Shown: in pieces, positions 34,353-42,095 of the stretch | Numbering within the stretch: the first letter of the stretch is position 1 | How the letters are laid out: every line of letters begins with the position of its first letter | Origin: Eubacterium sp. | GTDB taxonomy: Bacteria; Bacillota; Clostridia; Lachnospirales; Lachnospiraceae | Direction of reading: 5' to 3' | Length of the DNA stretch: 46,104 nt | Assembly (NCBI GenBank): GCA_024698585.1 | Contig: JAILRB010000025.1 | Coordinates: 1 to 46,104, forward strand | Notes under the pieces: generated by a model | The model's database searches: none | What the model was told of the DNA's origin: nothing | What the model saw: only the letters and a program-made list of their open reading frames with translations | Position numbers and translations under genes: made by a program

Positions 34353-34483
34353 TCGCATTTTGTGTTTTTTTACTAAATCAAGAACGTCATTTTCATTTTT
34401 TTGTAATATTTTTCACATATCACTCAATTTTTCTATCCATTTTCATTGTGAAAATTGCTTTTCTTTTCTTATTTCAGCATAAA

Positions 34484-36250
34484 TTATTTTCTAATTTTTA
34501 CTTTTTTCGTCTTTGACCATACACCAGCACCATTTGCATTAATTGCTCTTGCTCTGAAGAAGTATGTTTTTCCCTTCTTCAGTTTTGAAATTTTTACAGT
34601 AAGCTTTGATACAATTTTCTTTTTTGCCGCTTTAAATGAACCCTTTGTGGCATACTGAATTTCAAACTTCTTTATACCACTCATTTTCTTTAATGTAATT
34701 TTTACAGATTTTTTCTTAACATTTTTGGCTTTAGAAATCTTCACTCTGCCTGGAGCAACTTTCTTGACAGATGTCTTTTCCGATGTTGCCACCTTCTGTG
34801 TCGTTGTACTTTCTGCTGCTGTTGTAACCTCTTTCTTTGTAGTAGCTTCAGGTGTTATTTCTTCGGAAGTAGTTTCCTGTGGTGTTGTTTCTTCCGGTGT
34901 AGTTGTTTCAGGAGCCACGTATACATACATCATATCATCCGTGATTGTTTTTGCTTCATACCCTTCCGGATTACCCAGCTGTGAATATAATCTACCTAAC
35001 TCTGTATAGTTACCTGTTTCATAATCAAACATTGCTGTCGCTCCGGAACCGGTTATTCCATCTAATTCATTAGCACTCTGAACGTTATATGAGAACCAGC
35101 AGTATCTTTCAACATATGGAAGTCCTTCTAACGCATTCACCATACCTTTCACAAATTCAGCCATCTGCTCTCTTCTTTCAGGGATTTCATAACTAAAGTC
35201 ATTTGATTCACCCTTCATTCCTGCAACAGATACCTCTGTTACCCAAACAGGTTTATGGTATGTGTCCCAAAGAGTGTTTACAGCATTGATCAATCCATTT
35301 AAATCAATCCATCCCTGATAATAATGAAGTACCACTGCATCCACGTCTTCATTTACACCTGCAATCCATGTTTTCGATGCCTCATCCTCATAATCCTTAT
35401 ATAATCCCCAAGAACCATCATTCAGGAAATTATTCAGGCAGATATAGTCGCCAAACATAAATCTCTTTAACCAACCGGAAGTACCATTTGGAAGAGCCGG
35501 TGCCGGTGAAACCTTTCTAATATTGTTTAATGGTCTGATATAATCATTCCAGACTTTAACCCCATCCCAAAATTCCATATTTGCCTGTGACTTAATGTCC
35601 GGTTCATTGAATCCAAGAATATAGTCAGAATCTGTTGTAAATGTCTTCATAGCTTCAATATTATCTTCTCCACCGCCCCACATCATTGGAACGTGATCAA
35701 CCCCTGCATCAACTTCACTATTAATCGGGTCTGTACTCCAGTTATAGTACCATGATACATTTAAATCCTGCATTGTAATCTTATCCGTCATATCACTTCC
35801 TAACGCAATACCTTTCTTTGACACATAAAACTCACGAGGACTTGAAACTATCTTTTCTCCACCCTTTACTGCTTCTACAGTAATTTCATGTTTGCTCACT
35901 GTAGTCGTATATACTTCTGTCTTTGCAGAATCTTCAGAAGTGAATGTTTTTATTTCTGATGATTCTGTTGTGGTTTCTCCTATTTCGGTACGTACAATAT
36001 CATCTCCATTCCAGTACATTGGTTTACCATCCAATAATACTGTATATGTATATCCTTCCATAGAATTATCAAATTCTACAGGAATGTAACCTGCACCAAC
36101 TAATTTCCCATCAGCCGGTGTTATTACTGCATTTTCTTTCCACTGTTCTGTTGTTGTTGCAGCATCAACACTCTTTGTGTAGTTTACTCCGCCCCAAGCC
36201 ATTGTAAAAGTCATTGTCATGGCAACTACCTTTTTTAATACTTTTTTCAT
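34484..36250 (-). CDS. Secreted GH128-like glycoside hydrolase with basic FN3 tail
   Basis: 588 aa, the largest of three paralogs. Signal peptide (VVAMTMTFTMAWGGVNYTKS), an Ig/FN3-like domain (about 40-145), a GH128-like barrel (about 150-450) with acid/base Glu in ILGFNEPDIK (near 214) and nucleophile in PVWVTEVSVA (near 337), and YVERYCWFSYN. Then a Thr/Glu-rich linker of about 50 residues (TTPEETTPQETTSEE type) and a Lys-rich FN3-like domain ending GVWSKTKKVKIRK. Compared with its paralogs it has insertions between the two catalytic Glu, which may alter substrate length or branching preference. ATG 36250 follows AAGGAG. No clear terminator is visible after it. Confidence 0.82.
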   Translation of the reverse strand: MKKVLKKVVAMTMTFTMAWGGVNYTKSVDAATTTEQWKENAVITPADGKLVGAGYIPVEFDNSMEGYTYTVLLDGKPMYWNGDDIVRTEIGETTTESSEIKTFTSEDSAKTEVYTTTVSKHEITVEAVKGGEKIVSSPREFYVSKKGIALGSDMTDKITMQDLNVSWYYNWSTDPINSEVDAGVDHVPMMWGGGEDNIEAMKTFTTDSDYILGFNEPDIKSQANMEFWDGVKVWNDYIRPLNNIRKVSPAPALPNGTSGWLKRFMFGDYICLNNFLNDGSWGLYKDYEDEASKTWIAGVNEDVDAVVLHYYQGWIDLNGLINAVNTLWDTYHKPVWVTEVSVAGMKGESNDFSYEIPERREQMAEFVKGMVNALEGLPYVERYCWFSYNVQSANELDGITGSGATAMFDYETGNYTELGRLYSQLGNPEGYEAKTITDDMMYVYVAPETTTPEETTPQETTSEEITPEATTKKEVTTAAESTTTQKVATSEKTSVKKVAPGRVKISKAKNVKKKSVKITLKKMSGIKKFEIQYATKGSFKAAKKKIVSKLTVKISKLKKGKTYFFRARAINANGAGVWSKTKKVKIRK

Positions 36251-36329
36251 ATTCTCTCTTCTCCTTCTCCGGTACTTTGAATACTTTCTTCAAAGCAACC
36301 CATAGTATGTGTAAATTTTATCACAAAAA

Positions 36330-36376
36330 AAACGCCCTCTCAACACAAACAAGCCTGTGCGAGGTGCGTTTTTTTT
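36330..36376 (-). terminator. Terminator of the SSB-like gene
   Basis: AACGC-CCTC arms pair with GAG-GCGTT around a long loop; eight T follow on the minus strand and an A-run precedes it, so it could work in both directions. It lies 14 nt after the stop codon. Confidence 0.78.
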
Positions 36377-36389
36377 ATAGGTGTCTTTT

Positions 36390-37019
36390 TTATTCTTCTA
36401 AGTATTCCAGCTTACTTACGGACACTTCGTAAGCCACATGTTTCTCGGTTTCTTCCTCATTAATCCGCTTCACATATTCCCGGCTTTGAACTCTTCCCCA
36501 AATTTGGATATGGCCTCCAACTTCGAAAGATGATGCATATCTTGCATTTCTTCCCCATGCAATGCAAGGGATGTAGTCGGATTTTCCGTACGGTCTGTTT
36601 ACAGCCACTAACAAGTCTGCAATTTCTCTTCCCAATGGAGTTTTTCTGTAGATTGGTTCCTTACAAATAAATCCATCCAGAAAAATCTGATTCGTTCGAC
36701 CACTCTCATAGTCGTTTTCAACCTCTTCCCATTCTCTCACAAAAATGGATAAAATCAATTTATTCTTTGTTCCCTCGTGACGGTTATAAGAACGGAACTG
36801 ACCGGAAACCTCCACTTGCCTTCCTATGTAATCTTCTGTAACATCTACCAATCTTTCAGATACCATTAAAGGAATCACATCTGTCAAATCACTTAATCGG
36901 TCCACAGAAAGATCTACCATATAGAATCCTTCTCCAAACACATCATGACTATACCTAAATTCAGATACAATCTCTCCTGTCATACTTACTCGGTTGTTTT
37001 CAATTACTTTGTCAATCAT
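36390..37019 (-). CDS. SSB-like protein with two OB folds
   Basis: 209 aa. Two tandem single-strand-binding OB-fold domains: residues about 1-95 (NNRVSMTGEIVSEFRYSH...VEVSGQFRSYN) and about 107-205 (TNQIFLDGFICKEPIYRKTPLGREIADLLVAV...YIPCIAWGRNARYA...GHIQIWGRVQSREY). The second is the better match to bacterial Ssb/PriB; the first is diverged. It lacks the acidic DDDIPF-like tail that recruits repair proteins in housekeeping Ssb, so it is probably an accessory ssDNA-binding protein. ATG 37019 follows AAGGGGG. It sits alone with its own terminator among extracellular glycan genes. The upstream region carries repeated TCGAA motifs. Role unknown; a sporulation or competence link is speculation. 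Confidence 0.8.
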   Translation of the reverse strand: MIDKVIENNRVSMTGEIVSEFRYSHDVFGEGFYMVDLSVDRLSDLTDVIPLMVSERLVDVTEDYIGRQVEVSGQFRSYNRHEGTKNKLILSIFVREWEEVENDYESGRTNQIFLDGFICKEPIYRKTPLGREIADLLVAVNRPYGKSDYIPCIAWGRNARYASSFEVGGHIQIWGRVQSREYVKRINEEETEKHVAYEVSVSKLEYLEE

Positions 37020-37066
37020 TGTATTTCCCCCTTTTCTATTACTTTGGTTTATTTTTTATCATTACT

Positions 37067-37159
37067 ATTATATTCAACTTCATCCAAAATATGTAAAAAA
37101 TCCATCGCCTTTTTTCGACCTCATTTCGACCTTTTGTCGAAAAAAGACGAAACGACAAA
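37067..37159 (-). promoter_or_regulatory. SSB-like gene promoter with Spo0A-box-like cluster
   Basis: A TATAAT (37067-37072) lies about 18-19 bp from TTTACA/TTACAT, a long spacer. Upstream are four or more motifs related to the 0A box TGTCGAA: TTCGACC at 37115 and 37127 (reverse), TTGTCGAA at 37134-37141, and CGACAAA at 37153-37159, which forms an inverted repeat with TTTGTCG at 37133-37139. Spo0A binding is inferred. Confidence 0.45.
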
Positions 37160-37196
37160 CAAGCAACCATTTTTATTTTTCCCTTGCTGAAGACGC

Positions 37197-37228
37197 AAAA
37201 AATCCCCCACATAAACTATGTGGGGGAT
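37197..37228 (-). terminator. Terminator of the third carbohydrate-binding protein gene
   Basis: ATCCCCCACATA pairs with TATGTGGGGGAT, a tiny loop, then six T on the minus strand. A very strong intrinsic terminator 20 nt after the stop codon. Confidence 0.92.
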
Positions 37229-37248
37229 AATCTCTTATATTCAGTTAA

Positions 37249-38136
37249 TTATTTAACTTTAACCTTCTTAGCCTTGCTCCATGGTCCATAGAACTTCTTA
37301 GACTTATCCATTACTCTAACCTGAACTTTAACTTTCTTACCGCTCTTGAATTTTTTATTCTTTACAGTAATAGTAGTCTTATTTTTCTTAACTGTCTTCT
37401 TTCCAACCTTAACTACGTAACCACCAACTGACTTAACAATTCCAGTCTTAGCTTTCTTCACCTTAACAGTTACTCTTTTAGCCTTTTTAGACTTAGCTGA
37501 GAACTTAACTGTCGGAAGGATGCTGAAGTTTGTTACATTAATTGCTGTAGCAGATGTATAATCACCATTTGCATCATCAGCAAGTACTACTGCGTGATCT
37601 TCCTTGAACTGCTTATCAAATACAGAATATCTGATTGCTGCATCTTCATCTGTAGATACATCTTCTCTGTTTCCTACATCACCGCCAAGTCCGAAATAAA
37701 CTGTGTTAGCGTTTGCCTTTGCAGTGAAAGTTTCCTTTACAGTCTTTCCTGATGTACCTGCTGGAACCTTAACCCAAAAACTATGAGCTAATACTTCTCC
37801 TGTAGCAATCTTTACGTAAACATATTTGTTAACATTAGATGATTTAATCTTAAAGTTTACTGTATACTTTTCACCCTTCTTAACATTTACAAGTTTCGTT
37901 TCCGGTGTAAGGAACACCTGTGCTCCCCAAACACCACCCCAACCTACTGTTTCAAGGTTTGCAGTAAATGCAGTAACAGCATTAGCGTTCGCTAATGATC
38001 CTGAAGCTCCTTCATACCAATCCTGATCAGCACCAAAGTAGCTTCCCCATGTTTCACCAAAACATGTTGTGCTTACAGCGAATACTAACGAAAGTGAAAG
38101 TGCTGCAGCAGCAAATTTCTTTGCAAATTTTCTCAT
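37249..38136 (-). CDS. Secreted carbohydrate-binding-like protein with basic tail
   Basis: 295 aa. Signal peptide (KFAAAALSLSLVFAVSTTCFG), one CBM4/9-like jelly-roll domain (about 30-210) with LETVGWGGVWGAQVFL, VKKGEKYTVNFKIKSS and a matching C-terminal strand ATAINVTNFSILP, then a Lys-rich domain (about 213-295) of FN3-like spacing ending YGPWSKAKKVKVK. It is the shortest of three related binding proteins in this region. No catalytic motif. ATG 38136 follows GGAGGAG. It has its own strong terminator, so it is transcribed apart from the others. A long upstream region carries a promoter candidate and an inverted repeat. Confidence 0.75.
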   Translation of the reverse strand: MRKFAKKFAAAALSLSLVFAVSTTCFGETWGSYFGADQDWYEGASGSLANANAVTAFTANLETVGWGGVWGAQVFLTPETKLVNVKKGEKYTVNFKIKSSNVNKYVYVKIATGEVLAHSFWVKVPAGTSGKTVKETFTAKANANTVYFGLGGDVGNREDVSTDEDAAIRYSVFDKQFKEDHAVVLADDANGDYTSATAINVTNFSILPTVKFSAKSKKAKRVTVKVKKAKTGIVKSVGGYVVKVGKKTVKKNKTTITVKNKKFKSGKKVKVQVRVMDKSKKFYGPWSKAKKVKVK

Positions 38137-38173
38137 CTTTGCTCTCCTCCTTATAATAAAACAAAATAAATTC

Positions 38174-38197
38174 GTGAAAAATCGAAACGTTTTTCAC
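38174..38197. promoter_or_regulatory. Operator-like inverted repeat in the leader of the 37249-38136 gene
   Basis: GTGAAAAA (38174-38181) and TTTTTCAC (38190-38197) flank an 8-nt core. It lies between the promoter candidate and the ribosome binding site, where a repressor would block elongation or an RNA hairpin could form. Confidence 0.4.
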
Positions 38198-38241
38198 ACC
38201 GTCGAGATTTGATGTCTCAATGTCAAACCCTTTCCACCTAT

Positions 38242-38269
38242 TCTATAACACATTCCACAGTTTCTGCAA
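38242..38269 (-). promoter_or_regulatory. Promoter candidate for the 37249-38136 gene
   Basis: TTGCAG (38264-38269), 16-bp spacer, TATAGA (38242-38247) on the minus strand. The gap 38137-38520 otherwise holds only T-rich sequence, one inverted repeat and the efp terminator. Confidence 0.45.
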
Positions 38270-38475
38270 TAGATTTTTTCAAAAAAAATAGTTTTATTTT
38301 GTTTTTTTGCACAAAACTCTACTCAAATCCACCGTTCTTTTCAACATTGTCACTATACAAATTATTTCCATCCTTTCAGAATGTCATCATTTTCCACATT
38401 TTTCCTTTCCACAAGTTGTTCATCCTTGCAGAACGATAATTCTATCGGGAAGTTTAAAGTGCCTTCCTCTAAAAT

Positions 38476-38506
38476 AAAAAAAGACCTTGGATTTCTCCAA
38501 AGTCTT
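38476..38506 (-). terminator. Terminator of efp
   Basis: AGACTTTGGA pairs with TCCAAGGTCT (loop GAAA), then seven T on the minus strand, 14 nt after the stop codon. Confidence 0.9.
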
Positions 38507-38520
38507 TCTAACATTCTTTC

Positions 38521-39084
38521 CTAGTTACCTACTCTCTTAGAGTATTCTCCTGTACGAGTATCGATAACGATTGTTTCACCCTGTTCTACGAACAATGGTA
38601 CGTATACAGTAGCACCTGTTTCAACGATTGCAGGTTTTGTAGCGTTTGTAGCTGTGTTACCCTTAAATCCAGGTTCTGTTTCTGTAATTACTAATTCTAC
38701 AGTGATTGGTGGTTCGATAGCGAAGATATCTCCGTTACAAGAACAAATCTTAACTTCTTCGTTTTCTTTCACGAACTTTAATGCATCCCCTACATTATCC
38801 TTACTGATAGCGATCTGATCATATGTTTCGCCATCCATGAAGTAATATAAATCACCATCGTTATATAAATACTGCATATTCTTTCTGTCGATATGAGCAT
38901 TTTCAAATTTTTCTGTTGGTCTGAAAGATGTTTCTACAACACCACCATTTTTAATGTCTTTTAATTTTGTTCTAACGAACGCTGCGCCTTTTCCCGGTTT
39001 TACGTGCTGGAATTCAACAATCTGATAAATCTTTCCATCATATTCAATCGTAATACCATTCTTAAAATCGCCTGCTGTTACCAT
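38521..39084 (-). CDS. efp: Translation elongation factor P
   Basis: 187 aa, standard length, with the KOW-like N-terminal domain and two OB domains. EF-P binds between the P and E sites and relieves ribosomes stalled at polyproline. The loop tip is [14 protein letters not shown] with Lys32 at the modification position; the C-terminus has the conserved [20 protein letters not shown] 39084 follows AGGAGG by 7 nt. Promoter at 39131-39159, terminator just after the gene, so it is monocistronic. No modification enzyme gene is visible in the window. Confidence 0.98.
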   Translation of the reverse strand: MVTAGDFKNGITIEYDGKIYQIVEFQHVKPGKGAAFVRTKLKDIKNGGVVETSFRPTEKFENAHIDRKNMQYLYNDGDLYYFMDGETYDQIAISKDNVGDALKFVKENEEVKICSCNGDIFAIEPPITVELVITETEPGFKGNTATNATKPAIVETGATVYVPLFVEQGETIVIDTRTGEYSKRVGN

Positions 39085-39130
39085 AATTTTTCCTCCTAAT
39101 GTTCATACGCATAAACGCACATTTGATATG

Positions 39131-39159
39131 ATTATAATTTATTTACCCGTATAATTCAA
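39131..39159 (-). promoter_or_regulatory. efp promoter
   Basis: TTGAAT (39154-39159), 17-bp spacer, TATAAT (39131-39136). The sequence GTATAATTCAA is exactly duplicated in tandem at 39149-39170, giving a second -35-like box. Confidence 0.7.
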
Positions 39160-39175
39160 GTATAATTCAACATTT

Positions 39176-40474
39176 TTATCCTTGAACCTGTAAAGCGCCA
39201 CTTCTCTTTAATTCTGTCAGGATTTCATAACAAATCTTCACGCGATCATTACAATCCACTGAAACCTGCAAATCTGTCACTGACACATAGCGCGGCTCTC
39301 TCTTCTGCATTAGTTCCTTAATATATTCCACATTCATATTTCCATTCAGAATCGGACGACTGGTGTCATCCTTCACCCGTTCAAAAACAGTTTCCGGTGT
39401 GGCTTTCAGTAAAACAATCTCTCCCGACTTTTTCAGAATTTCAACATTTTCATCCCGAAGCACTGCTCCGCCACCACAGGAAATAATCTGTCCTATTCCT
39501 TCGGCAATCTTACGCAAGGCTTCCGTCTCAATGTCGCGGAACCCTTCCTCACCTTTTTGTGCAAAGATTTCATTAATGGACATCCCTTGTGTTTCCACAA
39601 TATACTGATCCGCATCAATTTCCGCAAAACCGGTAATCATTGCCAGCGCACGGGAAATCGTTGTTTTCCCTGTCCCCATGAATCCTATCAAAGCAATGTT
39701 TCCCTTTAAGGCACATCCACGATTGATTTCCAATAAGCCTCTTACTGTTTCCACATCTAACTGTCCCGGTGCAGAAGCGTTGACCCCTGCTGCAAAAGTT
39801 AATACAGAGCCGGTTCGATTGGTTGCCACACGTGTGATGGAGCCCGGCTCAGCCATGGACATTGTAATGAGCGGTTTCGCAATCTGTCGGTTCGCTTCCT
39901 GAGATGCGCGAACGAGACGTTCCACATCACTATAGTTTTCCGGCATTACCGCCAGTTTACATACATCTGCTCCCGTTTCATCAATTGCCTTTAAGATTTC
40001 AACCAGTTCTTCTTCTGCCGGGGTTTCAAAGAAATGATGATTCGAGCCGATGACCGCTACTCCTTGCTGCTGAATCGCCTCAATCAATTCCGCGGAATTC
40101 TGCAGACGTATTGCCTCCACATCTATAAAATCTACATGATAGTTTTCAGCAATTCCAGCCACAAGCAGGCAGGCCTTCCGATACTCTTCATCGGAGCAAT
40201 CCCACGCTCCACCTTCTGCCTTTGTACGGATTGTGTAAATTAATGGAATCTCGTCCAAACATTCACTAAGGGCTTCTAAAATATCCTGAACCATTTCCAG
40301 TTCCAGAATCGCTCCCTGAAGATAGTCTGCTCTCCATTCCACAATGTCCGGCTGCATTTCCTTTACCTTGCTTGCCTGACTTAAGATTTCATCCTTGGAC
40401 TTTCCTGTGATTGGAACACAGATTTTTGTCACCTCGCTATTCAGCTCTATGTTTTTTGTCTTTAACTGTTTCAT
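39176..40474 (-). CDS. Bifunctional 3-dehydroquinate dehydratase / shikimate kinase
   Basis: 432-aa fusion of two shikimate-pathway enzymes. Residues about 10-250 are a type I dehydroquinase (AroD): EWRADYLQG, the His pair GSNHHFFETP, Schiff-base Lys in VCKLAVMPEN, and the C-terminal TFAAGVNASAPGQLDVE. Residues about 258-420 are shikimate kinase (AroK): Walker A IGFMGTGKTTISRALA, EIDADQYIVE, Arg in EEGFRDIE, ISCGGGAVLRDEN and the lid region DDTSRPIL. It would carry out steps 3 and 5 of chorismate synthesis, while the divergent aroE supplies step 4. ATG 40474 has GAAGG upstream. Both active sites look intact, so this is a working fusion. Confidence 0.93.
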   Translation of the reverse strand: MKQLKTKNIELNSEVTKICVPITGKSKDEILSQASKVKEMQPDIVEWRADYLQGAILELEMVQDILEALSECLDEIPLIYTIRTKAEGGAWDCSDEEYRKACLLVAGIAENYHVDFIDVEAIRLQNSAELIEAIQQQGVAVIGSNHHFFETPAEEELVEILKAIDETGADVCKLAVMPENYSDVERLVRASQEANRQIAKPLITMSMAEPGSITRVATNRTGSVLTFAAGVNASAPGQLDVETVRGLLEINRGCALKGNIALIGFMGTGKTTISRALAMITGFAEIDADQYIVETQGMSINEIFAQKGEEGFRDIETEALRKIAEGIGQIISCGGGAVLRDENVEILKKSGEIVLLKATPETVFERVKDDTSRPILNGNMNVEYIKELMQKREPRYVSVTDLQVSVDCNDRVKICYEILTELKRSGALQVQG

Positions 40475-40542
40475 CGTACCTTCTCAACGGTTCATTTGAA
40501 TAATCAACCGCTCTTTCACTTTCTATATTATTCAGTTTACTT

Positions 40543-40572
40543 TTTGACTATTTAAAATTATACTTATATGAG
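40543..40572 (+). promoter_or_regulatory. aroE promoter candidate
   Basis: TTGACT begins at 40543, with a TATATG/TATGAG -10-like sequence 16-18 bp further on. The 128-base divergent gap must also hold the promoter of the aroD-aroK fusion, for which I see no strong match. Confidence 0.4.
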
Positions 40573-40602
40573 AAAAAAAATCAACAGAGAAGAGGTATCC
40601 AT

Positions 40603-41475
40603 ATGGCTTGTATTGAAAACATTACAGGAACGACAAAATTAACCGGTCTGTTAGGCAGTCCGGTAGCACATAGCAAATCCCCATTGATGCACAACGAAGC
40701 ATTTCGCTTATTAGGTTTAGATTACGTTTATTTGTGCTTTGATGTTGGAGAAGATGACTTGGAAACAGCCTACGAAGGATTAAAGAAATTGAATGTGGCA
40801 GGATTTAACTGTACCATGCCTGACAAAACAAGAATGGCTCAGCTGGCAGACGAATTATCTCCTGCAGCTTCCTTAATCGGCGCAGTCAATACTGTTGTAA
40901 ATAACAACGGAACTTTCGTGGGACATAATACCGACGGAATCGGTTATATGACATCATTAAGAGAAACAGGAAATGATATTGTAGGAAAGAAAATGACATT
41001 GATGGGTGCCGGCGGTGCTGCTTCTTCCATTATGGTTCAGGCCGCTTTAGACGGAGCTCGGGAAATCGATGTGTTCAGTTTAAAAGACCGCTTCTGGGAT
41101 AAGGCAGAAGCAATGATTTCTAATATTAATGTGAAGACAGATTGTAAGGTAAATCTAATCGAAATGAATTCCGATGACGTTCTCGGCGCATCCATTGCAG
41201 AAAGTGATATTCTCTGCAATGCAACTACCGTAGGTATGGCGCCGAATGATGATAAGTGTCTGATTAAGGACCCGAACATGTTAAGAGAAGGTTTAATCGT
41301 TTCCGACATCATTTATAATCCATTGGAAACAAAACTATTTAAGATGGCTCAGTCACAGGGGTGCACCGTATTTAACGGATTGTATATGCTTCTGTACCAG
41401 GGAGCCGAAGCCTTTAACCTTTGGACTGGTCAGGAAATGCCTGTAGATATCATTAAGAAAAAATATTTTGATTAA
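40603..41475 (+). CDS. aroE: Shikimate dehydrogenase
   Basis: 290 aa. Reduces 3-dehydroshikimate to shikimate with NADPH. The substrate domain has LLGSPVAHSKSPLMHNEAF and FNCTMPDKTRM, with the catalytic Lys; the usual NVT is NCT here. HNTDGIGY contains the catalytic Asp. The nucleotide loop is MGAGGAASSIMVQAA (near 135), followed by CNATTVGMAP and FNGLYMLLYQGAEAF. The C-terminal part and length also resemble YdiB-type quinate/shikimate dehydrogenases, so cofactor preference is open. ATG 40603 follows AGAGG. Divergent from the aroD-aroK fusion, and convergent with yqeG, with which it shares a terminator. Confidence 0.93.
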   Translation: MACIENITGTTKLTGLLGSPVAHSKSPLMHNEAFRLLGLDYVYLCFDVGEDDLETAYEGLKKLNVAGFNCTMPDKTRMAQLADELSPAASLIGAVNTVVNNNGTFVGHNTDGIGYMTSLRETGNDIVGKKMTLMGAGGAASSIMVQAALDGAREIDVFSLKDRFWDKAEAMISNINVKTDCKVNLIEMNSDDVLGASIAESDILCNATTVGMAPNDDKCLIKDPNMLREGLIVSDIIYNPLETKLFKMAQSQGCTVFNGLYMLLYQGAEAFNLWTGQEMPVDIIKKKYFD

Positions 41476-41476
41476 G

Positions 41477-41562
41477 AAAAAAGGACTGTTAAAAAATACC
41501 TCCCTCCAATCGTTAGATTTTTGGTCTAACTTTTTGGGGACGGTACAAAACAGTCCTTTTTT
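41477..41562. terminator. Bidirectional terminator between aroE and yqeG
   Basis: The 14-base arm AAAAAAGGACTGTT (41477-41490) pairs perfectly with 41549-41562; A- and T-runs serve both strands. The loop of 58 nt is unusually long and holds a small inner hairpin (TAGA...TCTA). Confidence 0.8.
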
Positions 41563-41566
41563 CATG

Positions 41567-42079
41567 TTATTCTTTATTTTTCTTTAATAAGCGCTTGCGC
41601 CATCTCCACAAAACAAATTTCTCCGGAATTCTTTTCAAGACAATCTGAATTTCTTCCTTCTTATCAATCTGCTTTACCATAACCGTCTGTATTCCACAGC
41701 GGTTCGCTCCCCAGATATCCGTAAAAATCTGATCCCCGAGAAACAATGTCGTTTCCTTTGTGGTTCCCATTAACTCCATCGCTTTTTCGTAGTTTTTCGT
41801 GGACGGCTTATGTGCATTAAAAATATATTTCGATTCCACCGCATAAGCAAAAGGCTCCACGCGGGATTCTTTATTATTTGATATTAAACAGGTATCGATT
41901 CCCTTCTGATGCAATTCCTTGAAATAAGCAATAATCTCCGGTGTGGCCGGTGCACCATGAGGAACCAGGGTATTATCAATGTCCGAAATAATTCCGCGAA
42001 TCCCTTGTTTATAGTACATATCCCAATCAATATCCTGAATAGAATCTAGATATTCATTCGGAAAAAATCTCTCCAGCAT
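41567..42079 (-). CDS. YqeG-family HAD phosphatase
   Basis: 170-aa HAD superfamily IIIA phosphatase. Motif I is SDIDNTLVPHG (near residue 32), motif II CLISNN (near 64), motif III Lys in NAHKPSTKNY, motif IV FLGDQIFTDIWGANR. All catalytic residues are present. In Firmicutes yqeG lies with aroE and ribosome-assembly genes; here it converges on aroE. YqeG-type proteins resemble mitochondrial phosphatidylglycerophosphatase, so lipid phosphate is a possible substrate, unproven. ATG 42079 follows AGAGG. It lies 16 nt after nrdR, probably the last gene of the sporulation-sigma operon. Confidence 0.9.
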   Translation of the reverse strand: MLERFFPNEYLDSIQDIDWDMYYKQGIRGIISDIDNTLVPHGAPATPEIIAYFKELHQKGIDTCLISNNKESRVEPFAYAVESKYIFNAHKPSTKNYEKAMELMGTTKETTLFLGDQIFTDIWGANRCGIQTVMVKQIDKKEEIQIVLKRIPEKFVLWRWRKRLLKKNKE

Positions 42080-42095
42080 TTTCCTCTAGTCCTCT

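Noticed and set aside
28762-36250. GH128-like proteins as phage or spore lysins
   Set aside because: The FNEPD and WxTE motifs and barrel pattern fit beta-glucan hydrolases; no peptidoglycan-binding domains are present.
36390-37019. Housekeeping Ssb
   Set aside because: Two OB folds, no acidic tail, and no rpsF/rpsR neighbours; it is an accessory SSB-like protein.
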